The notes under the pieces were generated by a model. That model was not told the origin of the DNA and did no database searches. It worked only from the letters and a program-made list of their open reading frames with translations. A stretch of 64,000 nt of DNA from positions 1,442,162 through 1,506,161 of the forward strand of contig NC_081136.1 of assembly GCF_958295425.1 (NCBI RefSeq), written 5' to 3'. This document shows positions 22,110-34,182 of this stretch, piece by piece; the first letter of the stretch is position 1; each line of letters begins with the position of its first letter. This stretch comes from Solea solea. Its lineage: Eukaryota; Chordata; Actinopteri; Pleuronectiformes; Soleidae. The position numbers were made by a program, and so were the translations under genes.

Positions 22110-25100
22110 GCCTCACCGTCCTGCCGGGCTCGTCTTTCTCCTGTCTCAGTCCTCTCCTCAGGTTGGACGCCTCCAGCCTCAGACTCCGCCTCTCCACCTC
22201 GGCCGAGTGTAGCCGTTGGCTGAAAAGCAGGAAGTGCTGCTGGAGGGTGGACACCAGGGCCTGATGACGAGAGGTCAAAGTTCAAACGATGGACAAACAT
22301 GGCTGAATCCAAACCAAAACCACATTTTTTTTACATCATATTTTTTGACAGACTCTCGCTATCTTAACGATTTGACCACACCCCTTTAACCATCAGCCAC
22401 CAGTACACACGTATTAAGAGTCACAGCCTAAAACTGACAGGAAGTCAGCCATTTTAAAATCTGTATAGAAAAGGACACCATTCGTTTCAAATGTAAATAT
22501 GAACGGACTAAGGACAGATCCCTGTGGAACACCAGCACTCAAAATTACCTTCATGTTGGGTCGTGAAGGCGTCAATCGCAGCCGCTGGCTTAGCGTGACC
22601 CCGCCTGCCTCGCCCGACGACATGTGCGATTGGTTGAGGAAGTGATCCAGGAGGCGGGACAAACCCAGGCGGGCTGCGGATGTCACATCTGGAGGGGCGG
22701 AGCCTGGAGAGTGACAGAAAACCACAGCTTCAACAACAACGTGGCGACGGACAGCGTGTTGAGCAAAGACGGCGTGAAGTTACCAGTGTGTGCCAGCGCC
22801 CCCTGTAGGTCAGCCATGGAGGACACGATGGTGGAGGAGAGACGTTTAGAGCGAAGCCACCGAGCACACACAACTTCACGACCTTCGTCGCCGCCGTAGT
22901 TTTGACCTTTCTGTGTTGCCGTAGTCGTGTCTCCACAGACACACACAGCCAAACCGCTGCCTCCTCCCTCCAGCCGAAACATCACGGTGCTATTTTTCGC
23001 CAGTGAACGCCACCTCCTCACCGCCAGCACTGCGCACACACTCCTCCTCCACCTCCTCGCCGCCCTCTTTCCTCTCTCCTCCTCCTCATCTTCGCCGCCC
23101 AGTGCGTCGACCAGCGTCCTCACCTCCTCCTCCAGCTCCTCCCTCTCCGCCAAACGCCGACACAAGACAGTTTTCTGTTCGCAGAGCGTTTGTAGGCGGA
23201 GCTGGGCGTATTTCAGCGCCCCGGCCAGCAGAGCGCAGGCGGACAGGAGGGAGGACGACTCCCTGCGGCTGCGTGAGACGAGTCCGCGCAGCCGGGATAG
23301 GTCAGAGGTCAAGGAGGAGCGATGGCGCTCCAGAGAGGAGATGTTATCACGGAGAGAGTCGCACTGAGAGCGACAAACCTGAGAGAATAAGACGGTGGAG
23401 TTATTTTTTTAAACCATTAATTCAAATGTAGCAGCTGCTAGTTGGTCACGGTGGCTAATACAGCAGCTATTAACTAGGTAGTTAGCAGTTGCTACATTAT
23501 CTAACATGAATGTTTAGCAACTGCTACTTTAGCCTCAACAACTAGTTAGCAGCTGCTACATTAGCCTCCACAACTGTTGAACAGCCGCTACAATATCTGA
23601 GATGAACGGTTAGCAACTGCTTCTTTAGCTTCCATGACTATTTAGCAGTGTCTACATTAGCCACCACAACTAGTTAGAAGCTGCTTCATTAGCCACTATA
23701 CAGTAGTATTGGTTAATGTAGCAGCTGCAACACTAGTGGTGGCTACTGTTATAGCAGCTGCTAACTAGTTATGGTGGCTAATGTAGCAGTTGTAGGTTGG
23801 TAGTCGACTATGTAGGAACTGCTAATTAGTCTTGGTGGCTAATGTAGCCGCTGCTAACAGGAGAAGTGCGTCACGTTCTTCTGTGATTGTTAAATCTTAG
23901 CATAGAAAATCAGAATACATGGATTTTTATCTTCAGGGTTAAACTGTGAACGCTGATTTTTTATTTTGTGATGAATTTTTAACTTCATGGAGACTCGGGG
24001 GGGGGAACCTGTCCCCTGTGAATTCACATCATCACGTCTCCGTCTCTGACAGCGTCTGAACTTCTGCTGCTGTGAAGTGAGTCTCGTCTCTCGGGGACAA
24101 TAAAGTGATGAGTTTGGTTTCTGTGATCGCGGGACTCAGACTAAAAAGGGACGACGTGTGATGCATGCTCTTCTTCTTCTTCTTCTTCTTTTTCGCTGAC
24201 TCAGCTCTGAGCGTCTCCGTCTCCGGAGGGCGGGAGTTTTACCTGCAGCTCGCTCTGCAGCTGCTGCTGCTGCTCGCTCCAGGCGTCCTCCCTGCTCCTC
24301 ACGCCGTCCTCCAGACGAGACAGCGCGCGCTGCTGATGGCGCTGCAGCTCGCGCACACACGCGCCCTTCTTCTCGCACGCGGCCCGCAGGTCTGTGATCT
24401 GCGAGAATTTGACAAAAGGAATAAGTAAAGTTTTCGGGACGTTTAAGTCGACGCTCGGCGCGACTGCTCACCTTGTCCTGGGCCCTCTGGAGGTCAGAGG
24501 TCAGCCGGTCGACATGTTCGCCGATGACATCGCACAGCTCCTTCCAGGTGAAATTACCCAGGATGCTGTGGGGCTGAGTGAGGAGGACGCTGCCGCCGGT
24601 GAGGAGGCGCTGATACAGACCGTGGAGGACGGACAGACGGGCCTAACACACACACACACACACACAGGTGTATCAGATTAGCTCAGCATCATGATGAGTG
24701 TAATTAAATGTGTTTAAAGTAACGACATCACGTCGAGTGTGAGGTCACACAAACAAAGGCGATTAAACGATCAGCTCCTCAGGACGCCACAGCGACGACG
24801 GCGCCAGCGTCTCTGACTTTCACGTTTTTAAAACCCACCACTGTTGCTATGGTTACGCTTGGTGTCGTGGCGACAAAATGCACTTTTCCACGCTCTAAAA
24901 TACAACCCCCTGACAAAGCCTCTGTTTTAGTGTGGATGAACAGAAAGTAAGACTTTTATTTTGAAATTTGCGGGACTGCGTCTTAGTGTGGAAAAACTAA
25001 AACTGTGACTATTATTTTGAAATCTTCAGGTGGTGTTTAAGCGTGGCCAAACAGAAACTCCAACTTTTATTTTGAAAACTCCACATTTTGTTTTAGCGTG

Positions 25101-26261
25101 GATGAACAGAACTTGAGACCTTTATTTTGAAAACTGTGGGGTTGTATTTTACTGTGGATGAACGGAAAGTACAAATTTTATTTTGAAAATGAGTGTGGAT
25201 AAACAGAAAATGATCTTTTATTTGAAAACTCCACATGTGCGTGGATGAACGGAACACGATACGTTTATTTTGAAAACTGTGGGCTTGTGTTGCAGTGTGG
25301 ATGAACATAAGCAGGCTTTAATTTTGAAGGTTTAAAGACAAACATAATCACCTTAGTCTCTTCCTGGAAGTCCTCGTTCATCTTCTGCACCTCCCTCGTT
25401 CTCTCCTCCCTCTCTTTCTGCAGCTCGCCCCTCAGGCTGCGGCTCTGCGTCGACCAATCACAGCTCTCCTGACGAAGGCGGCTCATCTCGTCCTCCAGTC
25501 TGACCGCGGCCTCCTGACATCGCTGCGGCAGAAGAGACCAGAACAGTCCTTAAAAACCATGTTGTCGTCTTCTCAGTCGATGCTGATCTGGGATCAGCTG
25601 TTTACCTGGATGTGACCTCTCTGATCTGAGGTCAGCTGATGGAGCGTCTGGTTCTCTTCCTGCAGCCTCGCTGACGCCGACAGCTGATCCTGGATCTGAC
25701 AACAGAAAACAGTATGTATGGGTATTAAGTAAAGTTGTACTCACCCACACCAAACCCCATAGAGAAAATCAGTGATTTTAACACCACAGCACACATTAGT
25801 TGTTGATCCACTGCTGCCTCCATCACTAAGTTCAAATATCTTACTTTGTTAACTCGGCATTTAAAATCCTTCATTCAGGTTTACCTCAGTGACACAAAGT
25901 GACCACACGAGGCAGCAGCAGACCAGCAGCTCCTGTGAGCACTGGTTTTCTCTATGGACGTTGGTGTGGCATAAAAACTACACTTTCCTGTTGGAAAAGT
26001 CTGTTTTACAGTGAGATAAAATTGTGAGACTGTGTTTAAGACATCGTAGACATGAGCTAAAATCTGTTTTTCTAAACACCAGAGTTGTGTCTTTAAAGTT
26101 CACCTGCTTCTCTGTCTCGTCCAGACACCGCTGGGAGGAGACGAGCGTCATCGTCAGCTGCTGCAGCACTTCAACAGAACTCGGCTTCCCATCATGCACT
26201 GCAGGAGAACCATGGCCTGCACACACGTAAACACAGAGTGAGAACTGTGTGTGTGTACAGC

Positions 26262-26292
<31 letters not shown>

Positions 26293-27936
26293 CCTGTGAT
26301 GCTGTGATGTTGCAGTGTTTCTCTGACCTGCTGCACAAAACACTCATGAAGCTCCACAGTATCACACTGAGTCTTTGCTGCCTTAACACACACACACACA
26401 CACACACACACAAGACAAATTAAAGGGATATTTCACTGAAAATCACATCAAAACATGACAGAATTTACAAATCTGAGGTGTGTGTGTGTGTGTTACCTGC
26501 TCCAGCAGTGCATGTGTGTCTATGTGTCCTTTCCTTTCCTCCTCTAACTTTTCTGAGAGGTCAGAGTTTGTCTTCCTCTCAGTTTCCAAGGCAACACTGA
26601 GGTCAGACTTACACTGACCATACTCTGCCTGCAGCCTACACACACACACACACACAAATAATACAACACTTTAAAAGATTTTTCTTTTTTGGGGGGGGGG
26701 GGGGGTGAGCGCCCCCTGCTGAGACACCAGAAAGTGTATGATGTCTTAAGAACGTCTTTATCTCACTGTGAGAGTGAGAGACTTTTCCAACAGGAAACTT
26801 GACGTTTGGAAACCGCTCACTCTCCCACACCAAACCCCATAGAGAAAATCAGTGATTTAAGCTCAAGGGGACACAGGAGCTGCTGGTCTACTGCTGCCTC
26901 GTGTGGTCAGTTTCTGCCACTGAGATAAATCTGAACAAAGGACTTTAAAAGCCGAAGGGACAGAATAAGACATTTGAAGTTCGTGATGGAGGCAGCAGTG
27001 GATCAACAGCTCCTGTGTGCTGTGACGTTAAAATCACTGATTTTCTCTGTGGGCTTTGGTGTGGTGATTCCGTTGTGACCTCACCGCTCCAGAGTACGCT
27101 CAGTGTCGTTGCTCCTCTCTCTCTCCAGGCTGTAGGCTCTCTCCACCTCTCTGAACTGAGCCCTCAGCAGCTCCAGGGTGCACTGCGCCTCCTGCTGGCC
27201 GGACCGCTCCACCGCCAACGCCGCCTCCAGGTCGCGCACCCGCAGCTAACAGGGTCACATGACCACAGCGAGATCACCGTCAGCTCGTGTTTAAAGTCTT
27301 ACGTGAGCACAGTGAGACGCGTTAAAGGGACAGTTCAGGTTCTTCCCGATCTGAACGCTCAGCGTTTGTTACCTGGACGATCTCGGAGTTGAACTTTGAC
27401 TCCAGGTGAGCTGCGCGCTCGGCCTCCACGCTCGACTCCAGTGACCTCACCCTCTGATCTGACACCTGGAGAGAGAGAGAGAGAGTGGATGGACGATAAA
27501 GGAGTCACCTCCTCCTGTCTCCTTCAGTCACCTCCTCACCTCCTTCTCCCTCCTGCTCCTCTTCTCTCTCTCGCTCAGGTGTTCCAGCTCGTCCTCTTGT
27601 CGCCTCTTCACCTCGGCCTCCTTCTCTCTCTCCCTCTGCACCTCCCTCATCCTCCTCTCTGACGACTCCAGAGCCTCCTCCTGCTCCTGGAGGAGGAGCA
27701 GCACAGTCACCTTCACCTGTGTATGTGTGTGTGAGTGTGTATGTGTGAGTATGTTTGTGTACCTGCAGTATTCGCTGCAGTTGTTGGTTTTCTGAGTCCA
27801 GACTCTGGATCAGTTTGTCGCGTTCCTCCACTTCCTGCTGCAAAGCATGCTGGTCCTCGTCCCGCGCCTGACGGGTGACGTCCAGAACTTTCTGCAGCTC
27901 CTGGACCTTCTGCTGGAGCTGAGCCGCTCGCTCTGA

Positions 27937-27971
<35 letters not shown>

Positions 27972-29483
27972 TCAGTCATTACTGTTCTAAACCCCCTGAT
28001 GTCGTCTTCATGAGGGTGCGTTTGATTCATCCACCTGTGAGTGTGTGTCTGTCTCTGCTGAGCTCCACGGCTCGGTCGGCGACTCGCTGACTCGCGGTCA
28101 GCTGATACTGAAGCTCCGCCCTCTGGGCTTCACCACGTTCCACTGACGACCTGAGCCGGGTTAGCTCCGCCTGCAGCCTGCACATCTGAACACACACACA
28201 CACACATTATCATTACTGTAATGTTTTCATTAAACATGATGAAATAAGCTTTTAACTGGAAATTAAAGGTTTAATCCTGAAGTTTAACATCAGAGTTCTC
28301 GGGCTTAATCCCAAAATTAAAATTCCATAAACTGACTTTTACAATCCCAAAGTTAAAAAAGTTCCAAAATCCCAGGTTTAATCCCAAAGTAAAACATCTG
28401 TGATCCAGGGTTTAATCCTAAAGGTAACATTCAATAATCCTGGGTTTGAACCAAAAATAGAATTAAAAAAATTGAAAAATGGAAATTCCATAATCTAGGG
28501 TGATGCATGTACTATTATTAAAAAGGGGCATCATTTGAATATGATTGACTGGGATGTTGGTTACCGTGGCGACAGTGACATTGTGTGTGTGTCTCACCTC
28601 CTGGTTGTGAGTGGACGTCAGCTCCAGTCTGTTCTTCTCCACCTGGTTTAGTCTCCACCGCAGCCGCTCCTCCGTCTCGTCGCTCCTCTCTCTGACCTCT
28701 GACCCCGCCCTCCTCCCTCTCCTATGCCTTCTTGCATCTCCTCCACTCCTCCCCCTCCCTTTCTCCTCATCCTCCTCGGTCTCTCCTCCTTCTCCCTCAT
28801 GTTTCTGTTTAACGACGCTGAAGATTTCCTTGAACCTGCAGAAAAACGTTCAATGATCACAGATATTATAGGAGGTTGTGGACTGTATAAGGTCAGTTTA
28901 AGTCAATGATATCTTAAGAACATGATCATGTCTTTATCTCACTGTTAGACGCACAGGAAACTGAAGTTTGTAAACCACTCACTCTCCCACACCAAACCCC
29001 ATAGACAAAGTCAGTGATTTTAGCTCGTGGACACACAGGAGCTGCTGGTCTACTGCTGCCTCGTGTGGTCACTTTGTGTCACTGAAGTAAATCTTAATGA
29101 AGGATTTCAAACGCCGAAGTGACAAAATAAGACGTTTGAACTTAGTGATGGAGGCAGCAGTGGATCAACAACGCATGTGTGCTGTGATGTTAAAATCACT
29201 GATTTTCTCTATGGGCTTTGGTGTGGGAGGAAAAATCTGAACTGGTTCCTTAAAATGACCTTTTGGTTGAAGTCATACAGCCGGTTTTATAGACAAAAAC
29301 CCAGATTAGTTTGTTTTCATAGTAAACTCTCAGTCTTCACCTCGTCGTCTCCTCCTCGGAGCTCCTGACAGAAGTGACCGCGGTCATCGGCTGTTTCCCC
29401 CGCCGCTCTGCTCGACTGTGGCCGCTCTCCCCTCGCCGTCCCCGGCTAGAATGTCTCCTCCGCTCCGCCGGCTCAGTCTGCAT
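21295..29483 (-). CDS. ccdc171: Coiled-coil domain protein 171
   Basis: I traced 19 exons: 29483-29341, 28835-28598, 28185-28035, 27932-27763, 27686-27540, 27465-27373, 27245-27085, 26635-26497, 26381-26294, 26216-26104, 25695-25606, 25522-25352, 24642-24472, 24398-24243, 23378-22784, 22703-22549, 22260-22117, 21875-21708, 21615-21295. Splice sites are GT-AG, phases agree, and the product is 1137 residues. Nearly all of it is heptad-type coiled coil. Diagnostic matches to remembered human CCDC171 are A-E-R-A-A-H-L-E-S-K-F-N-S-E-I, L-L-S-A-C-A-L-L-A-G-A-L-K, and R-L-H-S-A-E-V-E-R-R-S-L-R-L-E. Function is poorly known. Human CCDC171 is about 1320 residues; here the frame ends shortly after the R-K-E-R-S-L-R block, so about 190 C-terminal residues have no counterpart. 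Three introns carry copies of the palindromic element. Confidence 0.9.
21915..22065. repeat. Dispersed fish repeat (copy 1 of 2)
   Basis: In a ccdc171 intron. Shares CTTAACCATAACCAG and GGTCTCCATGAGGAC-type phrases with the reverse copy at 55845-55990, which lies in a protease intron. Confidence 0.6.
23430..23860. repeat. Degenerate repeat of GCTAATGTAGCAGCTGCTAA type
   Basis: About ten degenerate units of 36-45 bp in the intron between ccdc171 exons 14 and 15. Each has AGCAGCTGCTA followed by ACTAGTTA and GGTGGCTA or the complement, and orientation flips near 23700. Confidence 0.8.
24930..25335. repeat. Minisatellite of ~55-60 bp units
   Basis: About seven units in the intron between ccdc171 exons 12 and 13. 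Each contains GTGGATGAACAGAA and TTTTATTTTGAAAACT with a variable link. Confidence 0.85.
25738..26060. repeat. Palindromic dispersed element, copy D
   Basis: In the intron between ccdc171 exons 10 and 11. CACACCAAACCCCATAGAG is at 25745; the orientation of the centre is as in copy C. Confidence 0.85.
26738..27064. repeat. Palindromic dispersed element, copy E
   Basis: In the intron between ccdc171 exons 7 and 8. Starts GATGTCTTAAGAACGTC, ends GGGCTTTGGTGTGG 20 bases from exon 7. The outer right arm is missing. Confidence 0.85.
28255..28490. repeat. Degenerate ~45 bp repeat
   Basis: Repeated phrases TTTAATCCCAAAGTTAAA and AATCCTGGGTTT in the intron between ccdc171 exons 2 and 3; about five units. 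Confidence 0.65.
28903..29229. repeat. Palindromic dispersed element, copy F
   Basis: In ccdc171 intron 1. Starts ATATCTTAAGAACATGATC, ends CTATGGGCTTTGGTGTGGGA. Confidence 0.85.
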
Positions 29484-30364
29484 CTCCGCCTCTCAGCAGA
29501 GTCTAGTAAGCCTGGACACGTTTTTAAATCAACATTATTTGAGTCATTCTTCCGTGACATGATTTAGGTAACAAACAGGAGGAAGCGTTGTCCCGGTGGG
29601 GAGGCTGCCTGGTTGCTGTTGCCTTGCCAGCAGATGCACTCACATGAAGCAAAAGCGATCTCCGTTTAAAAACGTGCCTTTTAAATATTAACACATGAAA
29701 AACCAGGTGTGTATAAAACCTACAAGTAATCGCAATGATATTAACAAGTATTTAAAACCACAGCTTTCTTTCGGCATTAATTAAACACAAAAGGGACATT
29801 TTATTTTTTAGTTGTATGGCTTATAATTGTGATTGGCGGCATTCAACAAGTGTCCGACTGTTTACCAATGTGTTCTCAGGGCCACACATATGCCGTATTC
29901 ACCGGACAATGACAAAGACCTACTGTACAAGTTGACTTTTGCCACAACCCATCTATATTTTGTACATTAACAAAGAATCTGTTAAATCTTACACTTTGTT
30001 AACGGAATTAGGTTCTCAAACGAAATGCAACCAGAGTTCGTCCTTTTTTCACGGTTAATATTCAACTAAACACATTAAACGTTGATTAAACATTTTAAAT
30101 AACGAATTAAATCACAGCATTTACTGGGAAACACGTACAAAATGTGCAGTAAACGTTTATAAACACACTCACTTTCACATTAGATGCGGATCGGTTTGAA
30201 TCCGACGCCATCTTTAGCGTCTATGCGTCACTACAACGTGATTGGCCGGACGGCTGGCCAATGACGAACGTCCAAGCTTTGACAGAAACGTCCACTGGAT
30301 GGCGCTGTGATCTCTGGTAACACTACCATATTTCAGCTTAGAAGAAGAAACAAAAGACAACAAC
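29484..30364. promoter_or_regulatory. Shared upstream region of ccdc171 and wdr55
   Basis: The two genes diverge from this 0.9 kb. Near wdr55, GTGATTGGCC at 30239 and GGCCAATGAC at 30255 are CCAAT-type boxes in both directions. No TATA box is seen. The middle is AT-rich and without a gene. Confidence 0.45.
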
Positions 30365-32339
30365 ATGGCGACGTCCACAGAACACGTTGGAGCGGGATAC
30401 ACAGCGACGGTACCGGATCAAACAGAAGCCGCAGAAACGTCCAGAGACCCGGAGACCTCAGACTCAGAGCCCGCCGCTGAGGATCCGGAGCCGGGTCAAG
30501 ATGACGACGAGGACGAAGACGAAGGTGAGCCGTCCGAGCCGAAGATCCGTGACACTCCGGAGGATATACGGCTGGAGGCGGTCGCCAACACCGTGGCTCT
30601 GCACCCGAGCCGGGACCTGCTGGTGTGCGGGGACGTGGACGGGGACTTGTACGCCTACTCCTACTCCTGCACGGAGGGGGAGAACCGGGAGCTGTGGTCC
30701 TCGGGGCATCACATGAAGTCCTGCCGCCAGGTGCGCTTCTCCGCGGACGGACTGAAGCTGTGCAGCGTGTCCCGGGACAGGGCCGTGCACATGCTGGACG
30801 TGGAGCGCGGGCAGCTGGTCACCAGGATCCGCGGGGCACACGGAGCCCCCATCAACAGTCTGCTGCTGGTGGACGAGAACATCCTGGCGACTGGAGACGA
30901 CGGAGGAACCCTGAAGGTCTGGACTTAAAAACTCTTCTCCTATGGTGTTTTTCCGTTATACAGTTCTGGCTCTACTCCGTGTGGTATCCGGCACAATGTT
31001 TTCCATTACTTCATAGTAGTCTTCAATGTGGGCGGGGTTGTCATACTGCACGAAAACTGCTGTCGGAACTCGGAATTACAACTCTTGAGTTAGGATTCTA
31101 AGAGTCTAAGGGTGTACTGAAGGAGACCTAATGTTCAACTGTCAAACCCTGTGTCCATTGATTGTTGCAACCACATACCTCCTGCGTCCCCTGATCCACA
31201 GTATTCAAACTAAATAAAGTATTATTCTAATAGTCTAAGCTTGTGTCTCCAGAACTAACCTGGTCTGTTTTTCTCTGAAGGTGTGGGACATGAGGAAAGG
31301 GACGGCAGTCATGGACCTGAAACACCATGACGATTACATCAGTGACATCGCTGTGGACCAGGCCAAGAGGATCCTCCTCACAACCAGGTAGTAACCCGGG
31401 GTCTAAGAAAACCTTGTGTTAACTGGTCAGTTTTCCCAAAAGCATAATTGTGGTTCACAATATTATTGCGAACCACTTAATTGACCAATGGTGCGAGTGC
31501 CTGTATGGTGGCCCTGCAATGGACTGCAATGCACCAGCTCCTCCCACAACCCTTAAGTGTCTGGAATAGCTTAATTTTGCATGGCAGTATCTTTAAACAA
31601 CCAGATTTGTTATCTCCTGTTTTGACACAGTGGTGATGGTACCATGGGCGTCTTCAACATTAAGAGGCGGCGCTTCGAGCTGCTGTCGGAGTACCAGAGT
31701 GGTGATCTGACCTCAGTGGTGCTGATGAAGCACGGTAAGAAGGTAGTTTGTGGCTCCAGTGAAGGAACCATCTACATCTTCAACTGGAACGGCTTTGGTG
31801 CCACCAGCGACCGCTTCGCCGTCAAGGCGGAGTCAGTGGACTGCATTGTCCCCATCACGGACAACATCATGTGCACGGCGTCTATGGACGGGTACATCCG
31901 GTGAGTCTTCTTTTAAAGATGACATCCAGAATTTGTCTTTGGACGAACCAATCCCTCAACTGTTTATTTATCTGTGGTAATTCTGTTCTTTACAAGAGCC
32001 ATCAACCTCCTGCCGAACCGGGTCATCGGCTGCATCGGTCAGCACGTTGGAGAACCCGTCGAGGAGATCGCTACGTCCTGGGACTCGCGTTTCCTGGCCA
32101 GCTGTGCCCACGACCAGCTCATCAAGTTCTGGGACATTTCCAGTTTACCCAAGACAACGGTCAACGAATACCGCAAGAGGAAGAAAAAACACGGACAAAT
32201 GAAGTCTCTCACCAAGAAGGCCCACGGAGACAACGACTTCTTCTCAGGACTTGTGGAAGAAACGGAGAAGAAGAAGGAGGAAGGAGACGAGGAAGAGGGG
32301 GAGGAAGAGGAGGATGAAAGTGACAGTGGCAGTGATTAA
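30365..32339 (+). CDS. wdr55: WD repeat protein 55
   Basis: Exons 30365-30916, 31281-31387, 31631-31900 and 31997-32339 give 423 residues. After an acidic N terminus (D-D-D-E-D-E-D-E) the protein has the WDR55 start of domain [10 protein letters not shown] repeats follow with [28 protein letters not shown] and [14 protein letters not shown] basic stretch (Y-R-K-R-K-K-K) and an acidic tail end it. The human protein, as remembered, is 383 residues; the extra length is in the acidic N terminus. The family is nucleolar and linked to ribosomal RNA processing and cell-cycle progression. The exon 1 donor is AAG then GTCTGG, a weak site, yet the frame and exon 2 (V-W-D-M-R-K-G) fit only this junction. 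Confidence 0.93.
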
Positions 32340-32689
32340 ACACCTGTTTCACTTCGATGTTTCTGTGCCTTTGGACACTGAGTAGAAAGGTCCAGGTGTT
32401 TGGTCCAACCCAAATATCTCATGATACTACAGGAACATTGCCATGGACAGAACTGTAGCTCCTGTGGCCTTCGTGTCTCCTTTTCTTGAGGACTTTTTGT
32501 GCTAGGGTCGCATTGACCCCATTACCCATTGAAAAGACAAGAAATCTGCTATGAATCAGGGTTTCTGATTAATTTAGGATATAAAAAATAAGGTTTAAAC
32601 AACATTTGAAATTGTTAGTGTCTTTCAGAGAGTACTTTAAATGTATGCACACATGTGTAATGTATAAAATGAGGTATATTTTCTCATTT

Positions 32690-32850
32690 GGTCTGTAAAA
32701 TATCAGAAAATGTTAAAATGTCCATCAGTGGTTCTCTCTGGTTCCAAAAAACATTGACATTTAAGAAGCTGATAAATCAGAGAAAAACACTCAAATCCAT
32801 GATGAAAATAGTTGACGATTCATTTTTTTAATCGATTAGCAATCGAAGCA
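32690..32850. repeat. Percomorph-type dispersed repeat
   Basis: GTCTGTAAAATATCAGAAAATG and TTTTTAATCGATTAGCAATCG are phrases of a very common short repeat. Related pieces lie at 60090-60200, 60770-60985 and 62535-62690 in cct2 introns. Confidence 0.6.
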
Positions 32851-33089
32851 ACAAGGATGTCACGTGGTCATGAACAAAGGAAAATGAATAAAAAGCATTT
32901 TTTTTTAAATCTTCAGTTAAATCTTTCCTGGGTTTTTGTCGTTTTAATCTCGTAAATCAAAAATAAATGTATTTTTTTTTTATTATTCGATCACGTCTGT
33001 TTTTCCTCAATGTGGTACAGTCGAGCCGCTCCACCCCTCTCCCGGCTCTAACTGGTGCGGTCCAATCGGAAGCGGGAAATGCATGGAAA

Positions 33090-33215
33090 GTCACGTGACA
33101 ACCAAACGTCCAACATGGCGGTTGGTCAGAATCGAGCTTTGTAACAAGAGTCTTGTATTTCAGTTGAGAAACCACCGTGGCGAAAGGTTTCACGGGACCG
33201 TCGCTTAGTTTACGG
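33090..33215 (+). other. psip1 promoter and untranslated first exon (candidate)
   Basis: GTCACGTGAC at 33092 is an E-box. CAACATGGCGG is at 33112, and a good donor (TACG then GTAAGTTT) ends at 33214. The matching acceptor is TTTCTTTCAG at 34088-34097, upstream of the psip1 start codon. The exon boundaries are inferred. Confidence 0.5.
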
Positions 33216-33564
33216 TAAGTTTGCGTATTTTCTTCACCACAAACGGGGAACTGACAAAGTGACGCAGAGCAGAAGCCGCCTGAGCTAACAGCCCTGCTAG
33301 CCCGCGAATTAGCTCGTATGCTAACGTGCCTTTATTTGTCAACAGTGCGCGAACACGCTGCTAAAACCGAAAACGCTGACTGTTTCACACGCGAGTGACT
33401 CATCGTTTTGTTTAAGTTTCATAAAGAACAACTAAAGAATAAGGAAATGAGCAACTTAAGCAGCAGGTTAATGATTAAGCTCTTGCAATCTGGATGTAGC
33501 AGAGTCAAAGTTTAGCATTGAATGGAAGCCATTTGAAATCTCTCTCTCTATATATATGTATATA

Positions 33565-33890
33565 TATATGTAAGTCCTAATTATGTCATAATAATGATAT
33601 TCTAAGTAGTTATAATAATGAAATGTTCTCAATATGAGATACTAAGCCCTAATAATGAGATATTAAGTTGTATGTATGATACAAAGTCATAATAATGAGA
33701 CACTAAATCCTAATAATGATATTCTAAGTAGTAATAATAATGAAATGTTAACTCATGAGAAACTAAGTCCTAATAATGAGATATTAAGTCATAATAATGA
33801 GATATTAAGTCATAAATATGATACTAAGTCATAATAATGAGATGCTAAGCCATACTCACTTAGCATTTCATTATTATGACTAAGTGTCTT
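33565..33890. repeat. Minisatellite of ~20 bp AT-rich units
   Basis: About twelve units of AATAATGAGATATTAAGTCA type in the leader intron of psip1. The last units invert (ACTTAGCATTTCATTATTAT). Confidence 0.85.
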
Positions 33891-34182
33891 ATAATTATGA
33901 CTTGGGCTTAAATTATTCAAACAATCACAAATTATTTCTAAATGATTTCAAAATATTAAGTTTAAAATCATATAAAAAGTGTATTAAAGTAATAAATGAG
34001 GCTGTTTTCGGTCAGAAAACGGTGACTTTAAATGACACCAAATGTACATATTATTTGAGGGTAAAACGTCTCACGTGTCTTCTGTTTTTCTTTCAGGCTG
34101 TTATTTTTCTTGGCAGAGCGTCACATTCAGGTCGCCGGTTTGATTCTTCTTCTGTTCTGTGGTCGAGCTCAGACGTGTTAAG

